Positions 13,494-22,412 of a stretch of 48,297 bases of DNA are shown one piece after another. Source of the stretch: Planococcus sp. A6 (lineage in GTDB: Bacteria > Bacillota > Bacilli > Bacillales_A > Planococcaceae). The notes beneath the pieces were generated by a model, which saw only the letters and a program-made list of their open reading frames with translations, was not told where the DNA came from and ran no database searches. How positions within the stretch are numbered: the stretch's first letter is position 1; the number at the start of each line of letters is the position of its first letter. The position numbers were made by a program, and so were the translations under genes. Where the stretch lies: positions 1-48,297 of the forward strand of contig NZ_JAPEHT010000007.1 of assembly GCF_028823615.1 (NCBI RefSeq). The letters run 5' to 3'.

Positions 13494-14396
13494 TTAGCGG
13501 AGAGTCTCGAGAAGTTCCTCGAATTCTGTCGGTAAAGGAGCCGAGAACTCCAGGTATTCCTTCGTCCGTGGATGGATAAAACCGATGACGGCTGCATGCA
13601 AGGCCTGACCGCCGATATCCATCGTTTTTCGCGGTCCGTATTTCGGGTCGCCGACAAGCGGGAAGCCGATATAACGCATATGGACACGGATTTGGTGCGT
13701 GCGTCCCGTTTCAAGTCGGCATTCCACTAATGTGAAATCACCGAAACGCTCAAGCACAGTGAAATGCGTCACCGCATGCTTCCCTTTATCGACAACAGCC
13801 ATCTTCTGGCGCTCTTTCGGGTCTCTCGCGATTGGTGCATCAATGGTGCCTTTGTCGTGGGCGATATGCCCGTGGACAAGTGCGATGTATTTGCGCGTCA
13901 CCGATTTTTCGACCAATTGATCCACTAAAGATGCATGGGCGAGATCGTTTTTCGCGACCATCAATAAGCCAGACGTATCTTTATCGATGCGGTGGACGAT
14001 TCCCGGGCGCACGATGCCATTGATGCCCGAAAGATCGGTGCAATGGTACATGAGGCCGTTGACGAGCGTCCCGCTCGCATGTCCTGGAGCCGGGTGGACG
14101 ACCATGCCTTTCGGTTTGTTGACGACGAGCACGTCTTCGTCTTCGTAGACGACATCGAGGTTCAGGTTTTCCGGTTCTGCATCCAATTCTTCCAATAGCG
14201 GCGGCGTGATGAGGATCTCATCTTGCAGGCGCACTTTGTAATTCGGCTTCACCGTTTCACCATTTACTTTGATATGGCCATCTTTGACCCAATTGCTGAT
14301 CTGCGAACGCGACCATTCCTCATCGATGGCAGAGATCACTTTATCGATCCGCTCGCCTTTTTGTTCTTCTGTAATGTTTATCGTCAGTTCTTCCAT
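13494..14396 (-). CDS. RluA/RluD-family 23S rRNA pseudouridine synthase (YlyB-like)
   Basis: Converts uridines to pseudouridine, most likely in 23S rRNA. The 300-residue protein has an N-terminal S4 RNA-binding domain (about residues 14-75, with RSQISNWVKDGHIKVNG) and the catalytic domain with the motif HRIDKDTSGLL holding the active Asp. B. subtilis has the same gene (ylyB) between lspA and pyrR. Its ATG overlaps the lspA stop (TAATG), so the two are a coupled pair. The exact target site cannot be told from sequence. Confidence 0.93.
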   Translation of the reverse strand: MEELTINITEEQKGERIDKVISAIDEEWSRSQISNWVKDGHIKVNGETVKPNYKVRLQDEILITPPLLEELDAEPENLNLDVVYEDEDVLVVNKPKGMVVHPAPGHASGTLVNGLMYHCTDLSGINGIVRPGIVHRIDKDTSGLLMVAKNDLAHASLVDQLVEKSVTRKYIALVHGHIAHDKGTIDAPIARDPKERQKMAVVDKGKHAVTHFTVLERFGDFTLVECRLETGRTHQIRVHMRYIGFPLVGDPKYGPRKTMDIGGQALHAAVIGFIHPRTKEYLEFSAPLPTEFEELLETLR

Positions 14397-14869
14397 TAAG
14401 ACACCTTTTTCTTTTGTTGTTTTTCATCCATGATCACGTAAATGACCATTAAGACGACACCAATGGTCAATGCAGCATCCGCTACATTGAAGATCGGAAA
14501 ATCATAATTGATTACTGGAATCAGCACATCGACAAAATCGACCACTTCCCCGCGGTACATCCGGTCGATGAAATTACCGATTGCGCCTCCTAGTAGCACC
14601 ATCAGCGCCAATTGAAACAGCGGCTGCCCACCGGCATGCTTATGGAAATAATACAGAATCGCCACAATCACTACAACAGTGATGATGGCAAACAGCCACA
14701 TCTGCCCTTCTAGCATTCCCCAAGCCGCGCCGCGATTGCGGTGGGAAAGCCATCCCAGATACGGTTCGAGCACAGGAATCCGTTCTCCGAGCTCCATATT
14801 TTTGACGACCAGCCATTTGGTCCATTGATCCAATGCAATAATTAGTAGAGCAATCCCATAATAAATCAC
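14396..14869 (-). CDS. lspA: Lipoprotein signal peptidase (signal peptidase II)
   Basis: Membrane aspartyl protease that cleaves the signal peptide from diacylated prolipoproteins. The protein has four hydrophobic segments and the family motifs DQWTKW, NRGAAWG, GGAIGNFIDR and FNVADAAL, the last two carrying the catalytic Asp pair. The start is set at GTG 14869 (157 residues): GGAGG lies eight bases before it, and the N-terminus VIYYGIALLIIALDQ matches B. subtilis LspA. The ATG six codons upstream would place the Shine-Dalgarno inside the gene. A weak extended -10 promoter lies just upstream. Confidence 0.95.
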   Translation of the reverse strand: MIYYGIALLIIALDQWTKWLVVKNMELGERIPVLEPYLGWLSHRNRGAAWGMLEGQMWLFAIITVVVIVAILYYFHKHAGGQPLFQLALMVLLGGAIGNFIDRMYRGEVVDFVDVLIPVINYDFPIFNVADAALTIGVVLMVIYVIMDEKQQKKKVS

Positions 14870-14901
14870 TTGTATTTCCTCCGTCATTCATCAGTCTATT
14901 C

Positions 14902-14930
14902 ATTTTAACACAGAGCGGGCGAAAAAAGAA
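14902..14930 (-). promoter_or_regulatory. Possible promoter for lspA and the pseudouridine synthase gene
   Basis: Minus strand extended -10 TGTTAAAAT (hexamer 14907-14902) with a poor -35 (TTCTTT) 17 nt upstream. It lies just after the ileS terminator, where a promoter is needed. Confidence 0.5.
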
Positions 14931-14964
14931 AAAAGTCCGAAAACCGGATAACCGGCTTTCGGAC
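14928..14964 (-). terminator. Terminator after ileS
   Basis: Minus-strand 13-base-pair stem GTCCGAAAGCCGG / CCGGTTTTCGGAC with a 4-nt loop, followed by six T and a T-rich tail. It ends the ileS transcript before lspA. Confidence 0.93.
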
Positions 14965-14973
14965 CGTTCAAAC

Positions 14974-17736
14974 TTAAGCGTATTCGATTTCAACGACTTC
15001 TGCACAACGTGGGCAAAGCTCAGGATGTGCATCAGATTCGCCGATATGCTTGGAGATCGTCCAGCAGCGGCCACATTTCTCGCCTTCCGCTTTTTCGACA
15101 ACGACTGCCACTTCATCGAGTGACAATGCGTTTTCAGGCGCTTGCTCTTTCGCGCCGCCGAATTCATATTCAGAAACGATGAACAATTGCGCGAGATTGG
15201 AATCGATAGCCGGCAATAAGTTCGCCAGTTCTTCATTTGCGTAGACCGTCACTTTCGCTTCAAGCGATTTTCCGATCGTTTTTGCCGCACGCGCTTCTTC
15301 CAAAGCTTTCAGGACATCGTCGCGGACGTCCATGAAACGGCTCCATTTCGCTTCCAGATCCTTGAATTCAGGACGCTCCGCAGCTTCTGGGAAGTCTGTC
15401 AACTGGACGCTTTCTTCTGAAGCGGATTCCAGATACGACCACATTTCATCCGCTGTATGCGGCAAGATTGGAGAAGCAAGCTTGACGAGTGCCATCAAGC
15501 TGTCGAACATCACTGTCTGCATCGCGCGGCGGTGCGGATGGTCAGCGCGTTCGATATAGACGACGTCTTTTGCGACATCGAGATAGAACGAGCTGAGGTC
15601 ACTTGCGCAATAGCCATTCAATGCATGATATACAGAGGAGAATTCATAATTGTCATAGCCTTTTGTAGCCGTATCGATCAATTTATTCAATTTCATGACC
15701 ATGTACTGATCCATTTCGCGCATGTCTTCAAACGGCACGCGATCTTTCGTTTCATCGAAATCAGCCAAGTTGCCGTGAAGGAATTTCAGCGTGTTGCGGA
15801 TTTTGCGGTACACTTCCGACACTTGCTTGAAGTTGTCATCCGATACGCGCACATCTGCCGTATAGTCAACAGAAGAAACCCATAGGCGCAGGATGTCCGC
15901 TCCCATTTGGTTCATGACTTTTGCCGGCACGATTGTATTGCCAAGCGATTTACTCATTTTGCGGCCGTTGCCGTCCAATGTAAAGCCGTGGCTCAATACG
16001 CCTTTATACGGAGCGATGCCGTTGATGGCGACGCTCGTCGTAAGCGAGGAGTTGAACCAGCCGCGGTATTGGTCAGAGCCTTCGAGATAAAGGTCAGCCG
16101 GGTATTGAAGGTCTTCACGCTCATCGAGCACTGCCTGATGGGACGAACCGGAATCGAACCAAACGTCCATGATATCCATTTCTTTCGTAAAGATGCCGTT
16201 CGGGCTGCTCGGGTGCGTAAAGCCTTCCGGCAATAATTCCGCTGCCGTGCGCTCGAACCAGATGTTCGATCCGTGCTCGCGGAATAGATCGGCGATATGC
16301 GCAATCGTTTCTTCTGTGATAATCGGATCGCCGTTTTCCGCATAAAATACCGGAATCGGGACGCCCCATACGCGCTGGCGGGAAATGTTCCAGTCGCCGC
16401 GGTCGCGCAGCATATTGTAAAGGCGTGTTTCGCCCCATGCCGGAGTGAACGATGTCTCATCGATTGCTTTTAAGATCTGGTCACGGAACGCATCGATCGA
16501 TACGAACCATTGCGCAGTCGCACGGTAGATGACCGGTTTTTTCGTACGCCAGTCATGTGGATAGGAGTGGGTGATGAATGACAAGGCTTCTAGTGCGCCT
16601 GCTTCATCTAATGCTTCAGTGATCGATTTATTCGCTTTGTCGTAGAACTCGCCCGCAAATCCTGGCGCTTCTTCTGTCATGACGCCACGCTCATCGACTG
16701 GACACAATACATCCAAACCATATTTTTTGCCGATCAAGAAGTCATCTTCCCCGTGTCCAGGAGCGGTATGGACACAACCTGTACCGGAATCGGTCGTAAC
16801 ATGGTCGCCAAGCATGACGAGTGACGTACGGTCATACAATGGGTGTTTCGCCTGGATATGCTCCAGTTCCTGGCCTTTCACTGTGCGGACCACTTCATAA
16901 TCCGTCCATTCCAGCTCTTTCGCCACTTCTTCGAGCAAATCTTTCGCAACGACGAACTTTGAACCGCCGTGAGCGACTTCCACGTAATCCAGATCTGCAT
17001 GAACGGAGATTCCGAGGTTGGCAGGGATCGTCCAAGGCGTCGTCGTCCAGATGACCAGCTTGACGCCTTCATCCAAAACGCCTTTTCCGTCTGTAACAGG
17101 GAAGGATACATAGATCGATGGTGATTTTTTATCGTGATACTCGATCTCCGCTTCAGCAAGAGACGATTCACTGGATGGGGACCAGTAGACCGGCTTCAAG
17201 CCTTTATAGATATAGCCTTTATTGGCCATTTTGCCGAATACTTCGATTTGGCGCGCTTCATAAGAAGGCTTCAATGTGACGTATGGGTTTTCCCAGTCAC
17301 CGCGTACGCCGATCCGTTTGAATTGTGAACGCTGGCTGTCGATCTGTTCGTATGCATATTCCTCACATAGCTTGCGGAATTCCGCGAGTGACAATTCTTT
17401 GCGGTTCACGCCCTTATTGGTTAGTGCTTGCTCGATCGGCAAACCGTGTGTATCCCAGCCTGGGACATAAGGGGCGTGGAAGCCCATCATGCTGCGCGAG
17501 CGGACGATCATGTCCTTCAATACTTTGTTCAAAGCGTGTCCCATGTGAAGGTCGCCGTTCGCATATGGCGGACCGTCATGAAGCACGAAAAATGGGCGTC
17601 CTTTTGTGCGGTCCTGGACTTTTTTATAGATGTCCATTTCTTCCCATTTCTTTTGCATTTCAGGTTCCCGGTTCGGCAAATTGCCGCGCATCGGGAACTC
17701 GGTTTTTGGCATCAATAATGTATCTTTATAATCCAT
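14974..17736 (-). CDS. ileS: Isoleucyl-tRNA synthetase
   Basis: Charges tRNA-Ile. The 920-residue class I synthetase has the HIGH-type motif as HMGH at residues 64-67 within [13 protein letters not shown], the KMSKS motif as [10 protein letters not shown], and a C-terminal zinc finger with CGRC and CPRC pairs, the bacterial (type 1) form. The ATG at 17736 is preceded by ACAGGAGGAATG. The open frame extends 32 codons further, but that stretch is the T-box antiterminator and terminator, so it is not protein. Monocistronic, with its own promoter, T-box and terminator, at the end of the division cluster as in B. subtilis and S. aureus. Confidence 0.97.
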   Translation of the reverse strand: MDYKDTLLMPKTEFPMRGNLPNREPEMQKKWEEMDIYKKVQDRTKGRPFFVLHDGPPYANGDLHMGHALNKVLKDMIVRSRSMMGFHAPYVPGWDTHGLPIEQALTNKGVNRKELSLAEFRKLCEEYAYEQIDSQRSQFKRIGVRGDWENPYVTLKPSYEARQIEVFGKMANKGYIYKGLKPVYWSPSSESSLAEAEIEYHDKKSPSIYVSFPVTDGKGVLDEGVKLVIWTTTPWTIPANLGISVHADLDYVEVAHGGSKFVVAKDLLEEVAKELEWTDYEVVRTVKGQELEHIQAKHPLYDRTSLVMLGDHVTTDSGTGCVHTAPGHGEDDFLIGKKYGLDVLCPVDERGVMTEEAPGFAGEFYDKANKSITEALDEAGALEALSFITHSYPHDWRTKKPVIYRATAQWFVSIDAFRDQILKAIDETSFTPAWGETRLYNMLRDRGDWNISRQRVWGVPIPVFYAENGDPIITEETIAHIADLFREHGSNIWFERTAAELLPEGFTHPSSPNGIFTKEMDIMDVWFDSGSSHQAVLDEREDLQYPADLYLEGSDQYRGWFNSSLTTSVAINGIAPYKGVLSHGFTLDGNGRKMSKSLGNTIVPAKVMNQMGADILRLWVSSVDYTADVRVSDDNFKQVSEVYRKIRNTLKFLHGNLADFDETKDRVPFEDMREMDQYMVMKLNKLIDTATKGYDNYEFSSVYHALNGYCASDLSSFYLDVAKDVVYIERADHPHRRAMQTVMFDSLMALVKLASPILPHTADEMWSYLESASEESVQLTDFPEAAERPEFKDLEAKWSRFMDVRDDVLKALEEARAAKTIGKSLEAKVTVYANEELANLLPAIDSNLAQLFIVSEYEFGGAKEQAPENALSLDEVAVVVEKAEGEKCGRCWTISKHIGESDAHPELCPRCAEVVEIEYA

Positions 17737-17756
17737 TTTCCATTCCTCCTGTAAGC

Positions 17757-17993
17757 ATAATAAAAAGCCCCCATCCCTGGAAAGGGACGAGAAGCTCGCG
17801 GTACCACCCTTGTTGCAGCTGTGTGCTGCCAACTCTACACCGTAACGTGGCGGGGACGGGCCCGGTTACTTGCGTTCACCGGTCCAGCTCAGGAGTGATT
17901 TTCCAAGACGGCACCGCGCCAGGCTTCCACCGCCCCCGGCTCGCTCGATCGGATTTCCGTTTTGTACTGTCTCCATCAATGCGTTTGTAAGTA
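17757..17993 (-). promoter_or_regulatory. T-box riboswitch (isoleucine, specifier AUC) in the ileS leader
   Basis: Leader RNA of about 237 nt. It has the T-box sequence AAGGGTGGTACCGCG (minus strand, about 17812-17798), then the terminator ending in GGGGGC and five T (17765-17761). The specifier loop is read at 17899-17897 as ATC, just before the conserved ACTCCTGAGCTGG element, so it selects uncharged tRNA-Ile. Uncharged tRNA should stabilise the antiterminator and raise ileS expression. Specifier assignment is by position and was not modelled by folding. Confidence 0.92.
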
Positions 17994-18000
17994 TGTCGTA

Positions 18001-18029
18001 ATTATAGAAGCAGAATGGGCCTCAGTCAA
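18001..18029 (-). promoter_or_regulatory. Sigma-A promoter of ileS
   Basis: Minus strand: TTGACT (18029-18024), 17-nt spacer, perfect TATAAT (18006-18001). It overlaps the region just after the divIVA stop and drives the T-box leader. Confidence 0.9.
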
Positions 18030-18037
18030 GAGCGGGC

Positions 18038-18565
18038 TTATTCCTTCGCTGCGCTTCCGGCTTCTTTCTTTTCGATCTGGTCGATATTCTCCGTGTCCAA
18101 GTCGTATTCAAGCAATGTGTTCCAGTCTTCCGTTTCAATCAAATCAAGCTGCGCTTCCACCAGCATCTTGAAACGATTTCGGAAAATCTTCGACTGCTTT
18201 TTCAACTCTTCGATTTCGGTCGCGATGCGGCGCGCTTTCGCCAAAGATTCATTGACGATGCGGTCTGCATTCTTCTCCGCTTCCTGGACGATCAAATCCG
18301 CTTCTTTCTGGGCGTTGCGGCGGACTTCTTCTGACGCTTCCTGAGCGACGAAGATCGATTTCTGCAAAGTCGTTTCCAGATTGGTGAAATGGCCCATGCG
18401 CTCATCCGTGGATTTCATGCGCTCTTCCATTTCAGTCCGTTCTTTAATGACTTTTTCGTAATCTTTCATGATCTGTTCGAGGAATTCATTGACCTCATCT
18501 TCTTGATAACCGCGGAATGCGCGGCTGAACTCTTTATTATGTATATCTAATGGTGATAAAGGCAT
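18038..18565 (-). CDS. divIVA: Cell division initiation protein DivIVA
   Basis: Coiled-coil scaffold that binds negatively curved membrane at septa and poles. The 175-residue protein has the conserved membrane-binding head (MPLSPLDIHNKEFSRAFRGY, about residues 1-20) followed by DEVNEFLEQI and a long heptad-rich region. The start at 18565 is backed by TAAGGAGAGATACG; the upstream codons lack a ribosome-binding site and carry the promoter. Last of the division genes, between ylmH and ileS. The rich Glu/Lys tail is usual for the family. Confidence 0.95.
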   Translation of the reverse strand: MPLSPLDIHNKEFSRAFRGYQEDEVNEFLEQIMKDYEKVIKERTEMEERMKSTDERMGHFTNLETTLQKSIFVAQEASEEVRRNAQKEADLIVQEAEKNADRIVNESLAKARRIATEIEELKKQSKIFRNRFKMLVEAQLDLIETEDWNTLLEYDLDTENIDQIEKKEAGSAAKE

Positions 18566-18599
18566 CGTATCTCTCCTTACTCTCTGCATGTTTACACTC

Positions 18600-18628
18600 A
18601 TTATACCTGTCATGGCGAGAAATTTCAG
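18600..18628 (-). promoter_or_regulatory. Sigma-A promoter of divIVA
   Basis: Minus strand: CTGAAA (18628-18623), 17-nt spacer, TATAAT (18605-18600), 35 bp ahead of the divIVA start. Confidence 0.78.
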
Positions 18629-18654
18629 TAATATTCACCACATTCGCCGGTGTT

Positions 18655-19440
18655 TTATTTTTTCAATTCCAATTTACCGACCTGCAGGCGGATCTTGTCC
18701 TTTTTCGTCCGCCCTTCGATCGCGATGATTTGCACGCGCCCAAGCCCTCTCGCTGAAATCAAATCGGATTCGTGCAATTCAAACGACACACTTTCTTGTG
18801 CTGTCCAATTGACTTTCACTTTCCCGCCGTTGATCAGCGCCGCGGCTTTCTGGCGGGAAATTTTGTAGACCGAGCTCATGACCGTATCGAGCCGCAGCGA
18901 ACTGACCGTATGCGCCTCTTCCGTCCACTCCTCGATGACCGGGAGATAGTCGGCGGGGTCGGTCACTTCTTCGAGCTGGACTTTCACTTTGCCGGCGCTG
19001 ATAAAATTGGCGCGCAAATACGGCGCTATTTCCTCCATCACTGCGAGCTGCACCGTGCCTTCACCGATCCGGATGTCCCCGAATTTTCCCCGTTCCAAAC
19101 CGAGCGACATGAGCGCTCCGAGAATGTCCGGATGCTTCAAGGTAACGAATTTCACAGGGTAGCGCAGCTCGAACATAGTCACTTGGAAATCACTTTCTTC
19201 CGGAACGTAATACGAAGGATGCAGCAAGACGCGCTGGCGCTCTGCCTGGCTGAACAAGCCGGAAGCAGCCATTTCCACTTCCCTGCCGCCGATCAGCGAT
19301 TTGACGATAAAGCGCTGGCGCGGGTCCAGAAAGTCGGTGAGCTTCGGCGCATACATATCTTCTACATCTCGCAGCCAGTCCGATGCCTGCTCGATAAATT
19401 GTTGTTCGTCTTTGCGAAAATGCTGGAATATCTCTTCCAT
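18655..19440 (-). CDS. ylmH: S4-domain RNA-binding protein YlmH
   Basis: Cytosolic RNA-binding protein conserved between ylmG and divIVA in Firmicutes. The 261-residue protein has an N-terminal YlmH domain (EEIFQHFRKDEQQFIEQA...) and a C-terminal S4 domain near residues 180-245 (SSVYKISRQKAAALINGGKV). Recent work on B. subtilis YlmH links it to rescue of stalled large ribosomal subunits, resembling RqcH/RqcP function; that role is taken from the family. GGAGGG precedes the ATG. It follows a terminator, so it likely has its own promoter in the 19441-19528 gap, where only a weak extended -10 (TGTTAAACT) is visible. Confidence 0.93.
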   Translation of the reverse strand: MEEIFQHFRKDEQQFIEQASDWLRDVEDMYAPKLTDFLDPRQRFIVKSLIGGREVEMAASGLFSQAERQRVLLHPSYYVPEESDFQVTMFELRYPVKFVTLKHPDILGALMSLGLERGKFGDIRIGEGTVQLAVMEEIAPYLRANFISAGKVKVQLEEVTDPADYLPVIEEWTEEAHTVSSLRLDTVMSSVYKISRQKAAALINGGKVKVNWTAQESVSFELHESDLISARGLGRVQIIAIEGRTKKDKIRLQVGKLELKK

Positions 19441-19528
19441 GGGCCGTTCCCTCCGGTTGTTGGATTCGTTCTTAGTTTAACAAGCATTCTACAAACAGCA
19501 GAAAAACCCTTTCGTAGTTTGCCGCAAA

Positions 19529-19560
19529 TAAAAAAGACAGAGAAATGGATTCTCCGTCTT
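19529..19560 (-). terminator. Terminator after ylmG
   Basis: Minus-strand 11-base-pair stem AAGACGGAGAA / TTCTCTGTCTT with a 5-nt loop followed by T residues, placed 33 bp past the ylmG stop. It ends the ylmE-sepF-ylmG unit before ylmH. Confidence 0.85.
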
Positions 19561-19592
19561 CCTATATCAGCTGCTCTTTATTCAGCTTCTTG

Positions 19593-19856
19593 TCAGAGAA
19601 GGTACTCAGCCAATGTAATGATCCCTTGGCTTGCGAGGCTTAATGTGAAAATGGCCACAATCGGCGAGATATCGATCATGCCGATCGGCGGGATGAAGCG
19701 GCGAAAAATATCCAAATAAGGATCGGTAATCCGGGAGATCATCTGACCGAAAGCAGATTCCTTGATGCTCGGCACCCAGCTCATGAAGACGCTGATAATT
19801 AGGATATAAAAGTAGATGTTAATAGCGCTCAATAATAAATTTACAAGAAGATACAT
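19593..19856 (-). CDS. ylmG: YggT-family small membrane protein (YlmG)
   Basis: Protein of 87 residues with two hydrophobic helices flanking a conserved loop (SWVPSIKESAFGQMISRITDPYLDIFRRF), the YggT signature. Located in the cytoplasmic membrane. Family members are linked to division or chromosome segregation in several bacteria and chloroplasts, but the molecular role is unclear. It lies 18 bp after sepF and is followed by a terminator; the order ylmE-sepF-ylmG-ylmH-divIVA is the classic one. Confidence 0.93.
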   Translation of the reverse strand: MYLLVNLLLSAINIYFYILIISVFMSWVPSIKESAFGQMISRITDPYLDIFRRFIPPIGMIDISPIVAIFTLSLASQGIITLAEYLL

Positions 19857-19874
19857 TCGATTTTTAGCACCTTT

Positions 19875-20378
19875 CTATTGTTGATCGTCGTGATAATAAT
19901 CGGAGATGGCGCCATCCACTTCGACCGTGTCCGGCACGCATAGGAAAATGTCCGTCCCGATACGTTGAATGTCCCCACCTAGTGCATAGACGGTGCCGCT
20001 CAGGAAATCGATGATCCGGAGGCCTTGGTCCCGTTCAATGCGCTGCAAGTTGACCACGACGGCCTGTTTTGTTTTCAAGCTTTCTGCAATATCCTGCGCT
20101 TCCGCATAGACGCGCGGTTCCGCCAAACTGACTTTCGATGAAGAAGCAGATGAATTCTGCAAATTGACTAAATTCTGCACGGTAGGTTCCTCCAAATTCT
20201 CACGGCGTTCTTTCACTGGCTTTGGTGCTTTCGGTGCTTTCTTCTGCGGCTGTTCGGCAGCTGCCGGGGCAGGCTTCTCATAACGCTGCACGGGCCGCTG
20301 CTTGCGTTCTTCCTGGACGGGCTCTTCCTCGTACTCGTCCAGATAAAAGAAATTCTTAAATTTATCTTTCATGCTCAT
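19875..20378 (-). CDS. sepF: Cell division protein SepF
   Basis: Membrane-linked partner of FtsZ that bundles filaments and anchors the Z-ring beside FtsA. The 167-residue protein has an N-terminal amphipathic anchor ([17 protein letters not shown]), a charged, Pro-rich linker (about residues 20-75), and the C-terminal SepF core with [18 protein letters not shown] and [15 protein letters not shown]. The first ATG overlaps the ylmE stop as ATGA and has GAGGCGG ahead; a second ATG two codons in is possible. Confidence 0.95.
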   Translation of the reverse strand: MSMKDKFKNFFYLDEYEEEPVQEERKQRPVQRYEKPAPAAAEQPQKKAPKAPKPVKERRENLEEPTVQNLVNLQNSSASSSKVSLAEPRVYAEAQDIAESLKTKQAVVVNLQRIERDQGLRIIDFLSGTVYALGGDIQRIGTDIFLCVPDTVEVDGAISDYYHDDQQ

Positions 20379-21046
20379 CTTTCCGCCTCACTTTCCGACC
20401 CTACCAATGCGGTCCCGACGCGAACGAACGTCGCGCCTTCTTCAGCCGCAATCAGGTAATCATTGGACATGCCCATCGACAATTCTGTGCAAGGGGCGTG
20501 CTCCCAGTTGTTCGCTGCGATTTGCAGCTGCAAGTCTTTCAAACCTTTAAAAGTCGCTCTCAATAAAGCTTCATCTTCTGTGTTCGGGGCCATGGTCATC
20601 AAACCGACCACATGCACTTTATCGAAATCCTTTAGGGATTCGATAAATGCGGGAACTTCCTCAGGAGAAAAGCCGCTCTTGGAATCTTCGCCGGAAACAT
20701 TGACTTGGATAAAGCAATTGACTGGCTTATCGGCACGTTTTTGGATTTCTTTCGCCAGGCTCAGTCGATCCAGTGAATGAAGATAATCGATCAGACCGAT
20801 CACTTCCTTGACTTTCCGCGACTGAAGCGTACCGACATAATGCCAAACGACATCGCCTTTGATCTCCCCATGCTTCATCTTGAGGCCTTCCGGACGGTTT
20901 TCACCGAGATGGCGGATGCCCGCATCGACGGCTTCCTGGGTTCTATCGATTCCGACTTGTTTTGTGACTGCGACGATTTCAATGCCGCTATGGATTTGAT
21001 TTAATGTATGGGTCATTTCTTCAAACTTCGGTTTAATCGCTTTCAT
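20375..21046 (-). CDS. ylmE: YggS/PLPBP-family PLP-binding protein (YlmE)
   Basis: Single-domain PLP protein of 223 residues that helps keep PLP and amino-acid pools balanced; no firm catalytic activity is known for the family. The PLP lysine lies in IVAVTKQV (about residue 28) and the phosphate-binding region in [21 protein letters not shown] near the C-terminus. The neighbour ylmD (pgeF), usual between ftsZ and ylmE in B. subtilis and S. aureus, is missing. A good promoter lies just upstream; the ribosome-binding site is weak (GTGAGCAG). Confidence 0.93.
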   Translation of the reverse strand: MKAIKPKFEEMTHTLNQIHSGIEIVAVTKQVGIDRTQEAVDAGIRHLGENRPEGLKMKHGEIKGDVVWHYVGTLQSRKVKEVIGLIDYLHSLDRLSLAKEIQKRADKPVNCFIQVNVSGEDSKSGFSPEEVPAFIESLKDFDKVHVVGLMTMAPNTEDEALLRATFKGLKDLQLQIAANNWEHAPCTELSMGMSNDYLIAAEEGATFVRVGTALVGSESEAER

Positions 21047-21078
21047 CTGCTCACAACTTTTCTATAGACGTTCACTTT

Positions 21079-21107
21079 ATTGTACCAAGCCGAAGCTGAT
21101 TTATCAA
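21079..21107 (-). promoter_or_regulatory. Sigma-A promoter of ylmE-sepF-ylmG
   Basis: Minus strand: TTGATA (21107-21102), 17-nt spacer ending in TGG, TACAAT (21084-21079). The extended -10 makes it a strong candidate. Confidence 0.82.
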
Positions 21108-21120
21108 TTCAGCCTGGCAT

Positions 21121-21157
21121 TAAAACAATAAAGACAGCCGCCAAATTGGCAGCTGCT
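21121..21157 (-). terminator. Terminator after ftsZ
   Basis: Minus-strand stem CAGCTGCC / GGCGGCTG with a 5-nt AATTT loop, then TCTTTATTGTTTT. The T tract is interrupted, so some read-through into ylmE is possible. Confidence 0.7.
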
Positions 21158-21163
21158 TTCATA

Positions 21164-22354
21164 TTAACGGCGTTTTTGTCTGTTGCGCAGGAATGTCGGG
21201 ATGTCCAACGCGTCTTCACTTTGCTTATCCTGGCGCTGAGGCTCCTGGTTGTAATAAGGAGTTTGCTCTTCGCGGCGCTGGGACTGTTCTTCGCGGCGTG
21301 CTTCACGAATGGAAGGAGCCGGGTTTTGCTGCTGGATCGATTGGATACGGTTTGCGTTCAATCCAGATCCGCGTGGTGCGCGTCCAGCAGGGTTCAATTG
21401 TTCTTCGTTGAATCCAGTAGCGATAACCGTGACGACGATTTCATCTTTCAAGTTGTCGTTGATAACGGAACCGAAGATCATGTTCACTTCTTCATCAGAG
21501 GCGGAAGCGACGATATCGGCTGCTTCCTGTACTTCATACAAGCTCAAGTTCGAACCGCCTGTAATGTTCATCAAGACGCCTTTTGCCCCATCGACAGATA
21601 CTTCAAGCAATGGGCTCGATACAGCTTTTTTCGCTGCTTCGGCAGCACGGTTTTCTCCAGAAGAGACACCGATGCCCATAAGTGCTGATCCTTTGTTCGA
21701 CATGATCGTTTTCACATCGGCAAAGTCAAGGTTGATAAGACCAGGAACTGCGATCAAGTCAGAGATGCCTTGTACACCTTGGCGAAGGACATTATCCGCT
21801 TCACGGAATGCTTCAAGCATCGGCGTGTTTTTGTCGACGATTTCAAGTAGACGGTCGTTCGGGATGACGATCAATGTATCGACTGATTCTTTCATTGTCG
21901 CGATTCCGCCGATGGCCTGAGTCGAACGCTTGCGTCCTTCGAATGTGAACGGGCGAGTAACGACGCCCACTGTCAATGCGCCGAGTTCTTTTGCGATGCC
22001 TGCGATGACAGGTGCAGCACCCGTACCAGTGCCGCCACCCATACCGGCAGTGACGAAGACCATGTCGGCTCCGCGCAAAGCTTCTTCGATCTGTTCTTTG
22101 CTTTCTTCCGCTGCTTTTTTCCCGACGTCCGGGTTAGCTCCGGCGCCAAGGCCGCGCGTCAATTTTCCGCCGATTTGCAGGCGTGTTTCCGCTTTCGAAA
22201 GGTTCAAGGCTTGCGCGTCTGTGTTGACAGCGATGAATTCCACCCCTTGAACTCCATGTTCGATCATCCGGTTGACTGCGTTGTTTCCGCCGCCACCGAC
22301 ACCAATGACTTTAATTACGGCTAATGCATCGATATTTGTATCAAATTCCAACAT
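21164..22354 (-). CDS. ftsZ: Cell division protein FtsZ
   Basis: Tubulin-like GTPase that forms the Z-ring. The 396-residue protein has the N-terminal [11 protein letters not shown] nucleotide loop, the tubulin signature [10 protein letters not shown] (about residues 104-113), the T7 segment with [11 protein letters not shown], a Gln/Arg-rich linker (about 320-375) and the C-terminal peptide [13 protein letters not shown] that binds FtsA and SepF. AGGAGGAAAAAAGA precedes the ATG. It follows ftsA by 58 bp with no terminator between, so ftsAZ is one unit. Confidence 0.98.
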   Translation of the reverse strand: MLEFDTNIDALAVIKVIGVGGGGNNAVNRMIEHGVQGVEFIAVNTDAQALNLSKAETRLQIGGKLTRGLGAGANPDVGKKAAEESKEQIEEALRGADMVFVTAGMGGGTGTGAAPVIAGIAKELGALTVGVVTRPFTFEGRKRSTQAIGGIATMKESVDTLIVIPNDRLLEIVDKNTPMLEAFREADNVLRQGVQGISDLIAVPGLINLDFADVKTIMSNKGSALMGIGVSSGENRAAEAAKKAVSSPLLEVSVDGAKGVLMNITGGSNLSLYEVQEAADIVASASDEEVNMIFGSVINDNLKDEIVVTVIATGFNEEQLNPAGRAPRGSGLNANRIQSIQQQNPAPSIREARREEQSQRREEQTPYYNQEPQRQDKQSEDALDIPTFLRNRQKRR

Positions 22355-22412
22355 TCTTTTTTCCTCCTAAGATTGCTCAGCTTTTGAACATAAGCCGGAC
22401 ACAATGATGATT

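Noticed and set aside
17737-17832. In-frame N-terminal extension of ileS by 32 codons
   Set aside because: It is the T-box antiterminator/terminator read as codons; the next ATG has AGGAGG.
17325-17990. Plus-strand open frame (221 codons) opposite ileS and its leader
   Set aside because: It crosses the T-box and the ileS start, has an implausible composition (rich in Ser, Arg, Cys, Pro) and no start signals.
18772-19719. Plus-strand open frame (315 codons) opposite ylmH and ylmG
   Set aside because: It spans two conserved genes and a terminator on the other strand; no start signal or recognised domain.
21309-21920. Plus-strand open frame (203 codons) opposite ftsZ
   Set aside because: Ser/Pro-rich antisense translation of ftsZ with no supporting signals.
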